A DNA stretch of 64,000 nt from Kibdelosporangium sp. MJ126-NF4 (GTDB lineage: Bacteria; Actinomycetota; Actinomycetes; Mycobacteriales; Pseudonocardiaceae): the NCBI RefSeq assembly GCF_000826545.1, contig NZ_CDME01000015.1, forward strand, positions 450,207 to 514,206, written 5' to 3'. Position numbers and translations under genes: made by a program. Under the pieces are notes generated by a model, which was not told the DNA's origin, made no database searches, and saw only the letters and a list, made by a program, of their open reading frames with translations. How positions within the stretch are numbered: position 1 is the first letter of the stretch; the number at the start of each line of letters is the position of its first letter. Of this stretch, positions 58,870 through 64,000 are shown piece after piece.

Positions 58870-59274
58870 TTACTTCTCGTTGTCATTGGTAACACTGTGA
58901 CCGTCGGCCCAGGTACGGGACGAGGCGCGGAAAAGCAGCACCAGAACCGCTATGCACCACACCGCGCCCAGGATTCCGTACGCGGGTTGCCCGGACGGCC
59001 CGATCGCGTACCAGGACACGCCGAGCAACAGGATCTGGATCACGGTCGCGGGCCCGCGCGCCCACCGCTTGCCGAGCAGCAGGCCGACCCCGCAGGCGAG
59101 CACGCCGCCGAAGATCACCACGAAGTAACCGGCCTCGGCGATGAGGTTGCCGCCCGGCAGCGAACTGCCGCCGAACAGCAGGACGACCGCGAACGCGATG
59201 CCCGCCAGTCCCTCGATGCCGACGAGTAGTCCCGCGGTCTTGACCGTGCCCGGCACGGCTGTGTCACTGGTCAC
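58870..59274 (-). CDS. four-helix membrane protein, unknown
   Basis: The 134-residue protein starts at GTG 59274, with AGGAAG six bases upstream; the open frame continues further but without coding character. It has four hydrophobic segments (AGLLVGIEGLAGIAFAVVLL, AGYFVVIFGGVLACGVGLLL, TVIQILLLGVSWYAI, ILGAVWCIAVLVLLF) and polar ends. Such small integral membrane proteins are common in actinobacteria. No function assigned. Confidence 0.78.
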   Translation of the reverse strand: MTSDTAVPGTVKTAGLLVGIEGLAGIAFAVVLLFGGSSLPGGNLIAEAGYFVVIFGGVLACGVGLLLGKRWARGPATVIQILLLGVSWYAIGPSGQPAYGILGAVWCIAVLVLLFRASSRTWADGHSVTNDNEK

Positions 59275-59564
59275 GAAAACTTCCTGGTAGCAGGGGATTG
59301 TGACGGTCGGTACGTGGTAACCGATCGTATGCCACCCGGACGGCCGGTCCCATCGGGCACGGAATCGAGCGATGATCTCCCCACGGTGGTCGTCGAGCGG
59401 ATTGGTCGTCCGGGTGCACTCGTCACGACAACCCGAAAGCGGTGTCAGGACGAAGGGAGAACCATCACTGGCAGCGACTGGATGACTCAGGTGGGTTACC
59501 CCACACCCTTCCATCGAGCCACGTGCTGGGCAAAGACGCCTACGCACTGTTTTACGCTGCGGTC

Positions 59565-60485
59565 ATGCGTGCAGTGCTGGTAGTCAACCCACAGGCGACG
59601 GCGACAACGCCCGCCGGACGGGACGTGCTGGCGCACGCCCTGGCCAGCGAGGTGAAGCTGGACGTCATCGAGACCGACTACCGCGGCCACGCGATGAAGG
59701 CCGCGGCCAAGGCGGCCGAGGAAGGTGTCGACCTGGTCGTCGCACACGGCGGCGACGGGACGGTCAACGAAGTCGTCAACGGCCTGCTCGCCGCGGGCTC
59801 GCCCACACCGATGCTGGGTGTGGTGCCAGGTGGATCGGCGAACGTGTTCGCGCGCGCCCTGGGGCTGCCGCGGGATCCGGTCGAGGCGACCGGTGTCCTG
59901 CTGACCGCGATCGAGGCCAACCGGACCAGAACCGTCGGACTCGGCCGCGTCTCGTGGCACGACGGCAACAGGTTTTTCACATTTAACGCAGGAGTCGGCT
60001 GGGACGCCGACGTCGTCGCGTGGGTCGATCGCAAGCGCGGCAAGCAGACGAGCCCCTATCTGTACGCGCGCGCCGCGTTGGCCTGCTACCTGAAGCCGTC
60101 GCACGGCCAGCCGCTGCTGCAGATCGAGACTCCCGGCGAGCAGCCGCACCAGGGCGGGAAGCTCGCGTTCGTCTCCAACACCGATCCGTGGACCTACCTC
60201 GGCGATCGTCCCGTTCACCTGAACGCGGGATGCACCTTCGACGGAGGTTTGGGGCTCTACTCACTGAGCACCCTGAGGTTGCCGACAGTTCTGCGCGCAC
60301 TGCGCCAGGCCGTGTCCAAACGGGGAAACCAGCGCGGCGGGAAGGTTTTGCGGCGCGATGACGTTGACTGCGTCAGGGTCACCGCCGAGGAGCCGGTTCG
60401 CCTCCAGGTGGATGGAGACCTCGTCGGCGAGGTGACGAACGTCGAGTTCACGTCGGTTCCAGCGGCACTTGTGGTTGCCGTCTGA
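59565..60485 (+). CDS. diacylglycerol/lipid kinase family protein
   Basis: From ATG 59565 the product has 306 residues. RAVLVVNPQA opens the fold, VVAHGGDGTVNEVVNGLL is the nucleotide loop with GGDGT, and VVPGGSANVFARALGLP follows. It is close to diacylglycerol kinases and mycobacterial lipid kinases that phosphorylate lipids at the membrane. TACGCT at 59553-59558 sits at leaderless distance. The 290 bases upstream contain no other gene. Confidence 0.9.
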   Translation: MRAVLVVNPQATATTPAGRDVLAHALASEVKLDVIETDYRGHAMKAAAKAAEEGVDLVVAHGGDGTVNEVVNGLLAAGSPTPMLGVVPGGSANVFARALGLPRDPVEATGVLLTAIEANRTRTVGLGRVSWHDGNRFFTFNAGVGWDADVVAWVDRKRGKQTSPYLYARAALACYLKPSHGQPLLQIETPGEQPHQGGKLAFVSNTDPWTYLGDRPVHLNAGCTFDGGLGLYSLSTLRLPTVLRALRQAVSKRGNQRGGKVLRRDDVDCVRVTAEEPVRLQVDGDLVGEVTNVEFTSVPAALVVAV

Positions 60486-60511
60486 CCGATTGGGTACTTG
60501 AGATATCGGGC

Positions 60512-60530
60512 GTGTGACGTGAGGTCACAC
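60512..60530. promoter_or_regulatory. CRP-like palindrome upstream of the whiB gene
   Basis: GTGTGAC (60512-60518) and GTCACAC (60524-60530) form a perfect dyad around GTGAG. It contains TGTGA and TCACA half-sites as in CRP/GlxR operators, but with seven bases between them instead of six. It lies about 180 bases before the whiB start. In M. tuberculosis the whiB1 promoter is CRP-controlled, so a CRP-type regulator is a fair guess. Confidence 0.5.
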
Positions 60531-60698
60531 TAGGTCCGGTGGATACGTGCTGCCGTCGATCTTTCGGGTGAGTTCACTCACCGGCCACAGAAGACCTCTT
60601 GACATCCGGCCAGTTCGTGAAAGCATTCACAAGCACCCCGAACGACCGATATGACGACGACTGGCGCGCCGAAGCGCGCCTGGCAAGGAGCTAGGAAA

Positions 60699-60953
60699 AT
60701 GGACTGGCGCCACCGCGCGGCCTGCCGTGACGAGGACCCCGAGCTGTTCTTCCCCGTTGGGAACAGCGGTCCTGCGCTCCTGCAGATCGCCGAGGCGAAG
60801 GCCGTTTGCACCCGCTGCCCCGTGTCCTCCTCGTGCTTGTCCTGGGCCCTCGAAAGTGGCCAGGACGCAGGCGTGTGGGGCGCGATGAGCGAGGACGAGC
60901 GACGCGCACTCAAGCGTCGCAACGCTCGCACCCGGGCGCGCAGCAACGCCTGA
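60699..60953 (+). CDS. whiB1: WhiB-family iron-sulfur regulator (WhiB1/WblE type)
   Basis: From ATG 60699 (AAGGAG nine bases upstream) the protein has 84 residues, the size of WhiB1/WblE. Cysteines in AACRDEDPELF, VCTRCPVSSSC give the four [4Fe-4S] ligands, and GVWGAM is the turn, with Ala in place of the usual second Gly. A basic tail (RRALKRRNARTRARSNA) contacts DNA. WhiB1 binds the primary sigma factor and reacts with nitric oxide. A strong terminator follows. Confidence 0.9.
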   Translation: MDWRHRAACRDEDPELFFPVGNSGPALLQIAEAKAVCTRCPVSSSCLSWALESGQDAGVWGAMSEDERRALKRRNARTRARSNA

Positions 60954-60982
60954 GGCTCTGCGAAGCCGCGCAATCCAAAGCG

Positions 60983-61029
60983 CCCAAAGGCCCGATACCG
61001 ACAACCTCGGTATCGGGCCTTTGGGTTTT
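60983..61029 (+). terminator. strong terminator after whiB
   Basis: CCCAAAGGCCCGATACCG (60983-61000) pairs perfectly with the 18 bases at 61008-61025 over ACAACCT, followed by TTTT. Confidence 0.92.
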
Positions 61030-61044
61030 CCCAGCGTAAGCCTC

Positions 61045-61084
61045 GTGAGTGTTTAAGCCGGTTAGAACCGGCCTGAACACTCAC
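61045..61084 (-). terminator. hairpin at the end of the pdtaS gene
   Basis: GTGAGTGTT (61045-61053) pairs with AACACTCAC (61076-61084), and inside it GCCGGTT (61057-61063) pairs with AACCGGC (61066-61072). It lies seven bases beyond the kinase stop, convergent with the whiB terminator. Confidence 0.75.
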
Positions 61085-61091
61085 GATGTTT

Positions 61092-62603
61092 TCAACGCCT
61101 GTGGGACAACGGAACCCGCAACACCGCTTCGGTACCACGCGGCTCCCTGCGCCGAAGTGACAGCGAGCCGCGCAGCTCGGATTCCACGAGTGTGCGGACG
61201 ATCTGCAGACCGAGCCCGTCGGTGCGCTCCAGCGAGAACCCGCGCGGCAAACCTTTGCCGTCGTCGGAGATGGTGACGTCCAGCCAGCGCGCCGACCGGT
61301 TGGCCGAAATGGTCACCTCGCCGCCCTGACCGGCCGGATACGCGTGCTCGACGGCGTTCTGGGCCAGTTCGGCGAGGACCATCACCAGTGGCGTCGCGAG
61401 TTCGGCCGACACCACACCGAACTGCCCGCTGCGCCGGACCTTCACGTGCGACTCGGCGACCGCGACATCACTGACCACCGGGATCACCTTGTCCAGCAAC
61501 GTGTCCAGGTCGACGCGCTCGTCGACCGACATGGACAGCGTTTCGTGCACCATCGCGATCGCGGCGACCCGGCGGACGGACTCGGCAAGTGCGGCTTTGG
61601 CTTCCGGGCTGTTGGTGCGACGCGACTGCAGCCGCAGCAACGCGGCCACGGTTTGCAGGTTGTTCTTCACGCGGTGGTGGATCTCGCGGATCGTCGCGTC
61701 CTTGGACAGCAACGCGCGGTCGCGGCGCTTCACCTCGGTCACGTCACGCACAAGCACCAGCGCACCCGCCGGAGTGTCCATGGGGCGCAACGGAAGCGCG
61801 CGGAACAACACAACCGCGCCGCGGCGTGCCTCGACTTCGGTGCGCATACTCGGCTGGCCGTCGATCGCGGCGAGCATGCGCTGCGCGATCTCGGTGGCGT
61901 CGAACGGGTCCGCGATCAGCTGACGGGTCAGCGGAGCCAGCCGCGCGCCGACCAGATCGGCCGCGTGTCCCATCCGGTGGTACGCCGACAGCGCGTTCGG
62001 GCTGGCGAAGATCACCGTCCCGTTGGCGTCCACCCTGATCAGGCCGTCACCGACACGCGGGCTGGTGTGCACGTCGGCGGTCGGCTCGACGCTCGGGAAC
62101 GTGCCGTCCGCGACCATCTGGCACAGGTCGCCCGCGCTGCCCAGGTACGCGATCTCCAACGGAGACGGCACGCGGGGCACAGCCAGGTTCGTCTCGCGGG
62201 ACAGCACACCGACCACGCCACCGTCGAAGACCACGGGAATGGTCTCCCTGCGCACCGGGACACCGAGGTACCAGTGCGGATCCTCCTCGCGGCACACGCG
62301 CTGCTCCACCGCGGCCCTGCGCAACTGCGGGTGGTCGGACACCTTGATGAACGTGCCGACTATGTCCTCGGGGTGGGCGGTCGGCGCCGTTGTCGGGCGG
62401 GCGTGCGCGACACACACGAACTCGCCACCCAGCCGGTCCGCGGCGGCGTTCTCGTGGTCCTCGACGTACGGCACCCAGAGCAGGAAGTCCGCGAAGGACA
62501 GGTCGGACAGCAACTGCCATTCGGCGACGACCTTCTGCAGGTGGTCGACGGCGGCACCGGGCAGCCCGGTGTGCTCGGCCAGCAGGTCAGCGAGTGTCGA
62601 CAA
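61092..62603 (-). CDS. pdtaS: PdtaS-type sensor histidine kinase
   Basis: The 503-residue product starts at the TTG at 62603, with AGGAG five bases upstream and a length equal to mycobacterial PdtaS. Residues 1-180 form a GAF-type region, 190-295 a PAS domain (LIRVDANGTVIFASPNALSA), then the HisKA_2 box REIHHRVKNNLQTVAALLRL (phosphorylated His near 309) and the ATPase domain (LAELAQNAVEHAYP, ISDDGKGLPRGF). There is no membrane segment, so it is a cytosolic sensor. Its RNA-binding response regulator PdtaR is not in the window. Confidence 0.93.
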   Translation of the reverse strand: MSTLADLLAEHTGLPGAAVDHLQKVVAEWQLLSDLSFADFLLWVPYVEDHENAAADRLGGEFVCVAHARPTTAPTAHPEDIVGTFIKVSDHPQLRRAAVEQRVCREEDPHWYLGVPVRRETIPVVFDGGVVGVLSRETNLAVPRVPSPLEIAYLGSAGDLCQMVADGTFPSVEPTADVHTSPRVGDGLIRVDANGTVIFASPNALSAYHRMGHAADLVGARLAPLTRQLIADPFDATEIAQRMLAAIDGQPSMRTEVEARRGAVVLFRALPLRPMDTPAGALVLVRDVTEVKRRDRALLSKDATIREIHHRVKNNLQTVAALLRLQSRRTNSPEAKAALAESVRRVAAIAMVHETLSMSVDERVDLDTLLDKVIPVVSDVAVAESHVKVRRSGQFGVVSAELATPLVMVLAELAQNAVEHAYPAGQGGEVTISANRSARWLDVTISDDGKGLPRGFSLERTDGLGLQIVRTLVESELRGSLSLRRREPRGTEAVLRVPLSHRR

Positions 62604-62701
62604 CAGGGCTCCTCTCCCCGACCAATCCAACCACGGTCCAACCCGCTTCCGCTGACCTGTCACAATGGGCTGAAAAGGCAACAATGCAGTAGGAGATTCG
62701 C

Positions 62702-62776
62702 ATGTCGAAGCGCGCACGGAAGCGTCGCGACCGCAAGAAGCGTGGCGCCAACCACGGCAAGCGCCCAAACACCTGA
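62702..62776 (+). CDS. ribosomal protein bL37, 24 residues
   Basis: AGGAG (62691-62695) stands six bases before the ATG at 62702, which opens a 24-residue, very basic frame: MSKRARKRRDRKKRGANHGK plus RPNT. This matches the mycobacterial 50S protein bL37 almost residue for residue in pattern (KRxRKxRDRKxxxANHGKRPN). It binds 23S rRNA near the subunit interface. A strong terminator follows within six bases. Such a short gene is easily missed in annotation. Confidence 0.88.
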   Translation: MSKRARKRRDRKKRGANHGKRPNT

Positions 62777-62781
62777 GCGCG

Positions 62782-62810
62782 AAACGGCCCCGGTCACCCG
62801 GGGCCGTTTT
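62782..62810. terminator. terminator between bL37 and rsrA
   Basis: AAACGGCCCCGG (62782-62793) pairs perfectly with CCGGGGCCGTTT (62798-62809) over TCAC, with A- and T-rich flanks on both sides. It can end both convergent transcripts and touches the rsrA stop. Confidence 0.88.
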
Positions 62811-63124
62811 CATGTGGTCTTCCTGATCTCCACCTGGGCTTGCGTGACCTCGAGGGTCACACCGCCCTGCTCGACCACGGTCTTGCGGATCGTGGCCCGT
62901 AGCCGTTCCTTCAGCGCCTCAGGTGCGTGATCCCCGCCGCACTTCTTCGCGAGCAGCTCCTTGAGGTGCTCGTCGATGCCGTACTCGGCCAGGCACGGGC
63001 TGCACTCGTCGAGGTGCTGCTTGAGCAGCTCCTTGCGCCCTTTGTCGCACTCGCCGTCGAGGAACAGCCAGACCTCGGCCAGAACCTCGGAGCAGTCCGT
63101 CTCGTGGTGGTCGCCGCAGCTCAC
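62810..63124 (-). CDS. rsrA: mycothiol-system anti-sigma factor RsrA
   Basis: A 104-residue zinc-binding anti-sigma protein. [11 protein letters not shown] supplies Cys3, His7 and Cys11, and [14 protein letters not shown] supplies His37, Cys41 and Cys44, the same positions as in Streptomyces RsrA. Under reducing conditions it holds SigR inactive; thiol oxidation releases zinc and the sigma factor. Its start overlaps the sigR stop by four bases, which keeps the two in balance. Confidence 0.94.
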   Translation of the reverse strand: MSCGDHHETDCSEVLAEVWLFLDGECDKGRKELLKQHLDECSPCLAEYGIDEHLKELLAKKCGGDHAPEALKERLRATIRKTVVEQGGVTLEVTQAQVEIRKTT

Positions 63125-63738
63125 GATCCCGACACCTCCGCCCGCACGAAGCCCCGCTCCTTGGCGACGTCGGCCAGCATGTCGCGGAGCTGACGGCGTC
63201 CGCGGTGCAGACGCGACATCACGGTCCCGATCGGGGTCCCCATGATCTCGGCGATCTCCTTGTAAGCGAATCCCTCGACGTCGGCGAGGTAGACAGCGAG
63301 CCTGAACTCCTCCGGCAGCCGCTGCAGGGCCTGCTTGACGTCGTCATCCGGCAGGTTGTCCATGGCCTCGACCTCGGCCGAGCGCAGTCCGCTCGACGTG
63401 TGGCTCTCGGCCTGGGCCAGCTGCCAGTCGGTGATCTCTTCCGTCGGCTGCTGGATCGGCTGCCGCTGCCGCTTGCGGTAGCCGTTGATGTACGTGTTGG
63501 TCAGGATGCGGTACAGCCACGCCTTGAGGTTGGTCCCAGCCGAGAACGACTTGAAGGCGGCGAACGCCTTGAGGTACGTCTCCTGCACCAGGTCCTCGGC
63601 ATCGCTCGGGTTGCGGGTCATCCGCAACGCGGCCGAGTAAAGCTGGTCCAGCATCGGCATGGCATCACGCTCGAACCGGGCAGCACGCTCCTGCGCGCTC
63701 TCCGGCTCCATGTTCACCTGGGTTTCGGTGCCCGGCAC
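63121..63738 (-). CDS. sigR: ECF sigma factor SigR
   Basis: The 205-residue protein starts at GTG 63738, five bases after GGGAG; ATG 63711 is a second candidate. Region 2 reads [20 protein letters not shown] then [16 protein letters not shown] and [16 protein letters not shown]; region 4 reads [20 protein letters not shown] and [20 protein letters not shown]. SigR directs the thiol-oxidative stress regulon (thioredoxins, mycothiol genes). A matching SigR promoter lies about 130 bases upstream, so it activates itself. Confidence 0.94.
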   Translation of the reverse strand: MPGTETQVNMEPESAQERAARFERDAMPMLDQLYSAALRMTRNPSDAEDLVQETYLKAFAAFKSFSAGTNLKAWLYRILTNTYINGYRKRQRQPIQQPTEEITDWQLAQAESHTSSGLRSAEVEAMDNLPDDDVKQALQRLPEEFRLAVYLADVEGFAYKEIAEIMGTPIGTVMSRLHRGRRQLRDMLADVAKERGFVRAEVSGS

Positions 63739-63864
63739 CGCGCTCCCTTCCCACCGACCAGTACGGATCCCGGTCGACGCTCGCGACTTCATCGAGGATA
63801 CGCGGCCTGTGATCAGCCGGCTTGGCGCCATCTGCGGGGCGATCTCGGTCAGCACGTCCTGGTC

Positions 63865-63890
63865 AACACGGTCCCAGCCGCTGTCATTCC
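63865..63890 (-). promoter_or_regulatory. SigR-dependent promoter of sigR-rsrA
   Basis: Read on the minus strand, GGAAT (63890-63886) is followed after exactly 18 bases by GTT (63867-63865), the known SigR consensus. The transcript would have a leader of about 120 bases before the GTG at 63738. Confidence 0.8.
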
Positions 63891-63909
63891 CGGTCGTAAG
63901 CTGAGCCAC

Positions 63910-64000
63910 ATGGCAGGCAAGGGGACCCCTGGCACAGCGCTGCTGGCGAAACAAAAGGTGCCACACACGCTGCACTCCTACGACCACGACCCACGCGCGG
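63910..64000 (+). CDS. ybaK: YbaK/EbsC-family aminoacyl-tRNA deacylase, 3' end outside window
   Basis: Only 30 codons are present: [20 protein letters not shown] then [10 protein letters not shown]. This is the usual start of actinobacterial YbaK proteins, which clear Cys-tRNA(Pro) made by prolyl-tRNA synthetase. The gene diverges from sigR and its start lies about 20 bases from the SigR -35 box. Identification rests on the N-terminus alone. Confidence 0.75.
   Translation, partial: MAGKGTPGTALLAKQKVPHTLHSYDHDPRA

Noticed and set aside
1..64000. tRNA and rRNA genes, including one at the element's attachment site
   Set aside because: I saw no tRNA-like cloverleaf or rRNA sequence; the repeats flanking the element match sodN coding sequence instead.

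Overview
The window is high-GC actinobacterial chromosome, most likely from the Pseudonocardiales (a relative of Amycolatopsis, Kibdelosporangium or Lentzea). The evidence is the fused 2-oxoglutarate decarboxylase Kgd, the SigR/RsrA pair, a WhiB protein, a PdtaS-type histidine kinase, the 24-residue ribosomal protein bL37, a nickel superoxide dismutase with its maturation protease, frequent GTG starts and leaderless-looking promoters. The genus is an inference.

Layout. 1-8.5 kb: the start of an O-acetylhomoserine sulfhydrylase gene, an FAD monooxygenase, a secreted SGNH hydrolase, an AAA ATPase, a VOC/PadR/VOC group and a PucR regulator followed by alanine dehydrogenase. 8.5-9.4 kb: about 950 bases without a credible gene but rich in hairpins and repeats. 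9.4-20 kb: two small proteins, an ABC-2 exporter, a fused two-half ABC exporter and kgd. 20-24 kb: an alpha/beta-hydrolase remnant and a minus-strand module of ribbon-helix-helix protein, DUF4097 protein and DrrAB-like exporter, with an array of repeated boxes at its head. 24-27 kb: a 994-residue membrane-anchored NACHT NTPase with a C-type-lectin/FGE-like segment, a possible defence gene. 27-34 kb: a five-gene histidine utilisation operon (hutH, hutU, an M20 hydrolase, hutF, hutI). 34-38.7 kb: a sigma factor with its membrane partner, an IclR regulator, an NmrA-like protein, and an XRE regulator with an SDR enzyme. 38.8-46.4 kb: a complete OpuC-type osmolyte importer, a PAS-GGDEF-EAL protein and malic enzyme. 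46.7-48.1 kb: RmlC, the Ni-SOD maturation protease and sodN.

48.0-54.4 kb is a decayed integrative element in the 3' end of sodN. A 26-bp perfect repeat of the sodN end flanks about 6.4 kb holding a Pra-like activator, small plasmid-type proteins, XRE regulators, a Nudix hydrolase, an HD protein and, against the right repeat, a tyrosine recombinase broken by a stop codon and an internal deletion.

54.4-64 kb: a GNAT enzyme, a GH19 chitinase behind a DasR-like site, a histidine phosphatase, an orphan cyclodipeptide synthase, a trypsin-like protease, a lipid kinase, a WhiB protein, PdtaS, bL37, and rsrA-sigR behind a recognisable SigR promoter, ending in the start of a YbaK-family gene.

The items most worth a second look are the sodN element, the NACHT protein, the ribbon-helix-helix box array, the orphan cyclodipeptide synthase, the structured gap at 8.5-9.4 kb and the M20 hydrolase standing where a formylglutamate deformylase is expected.
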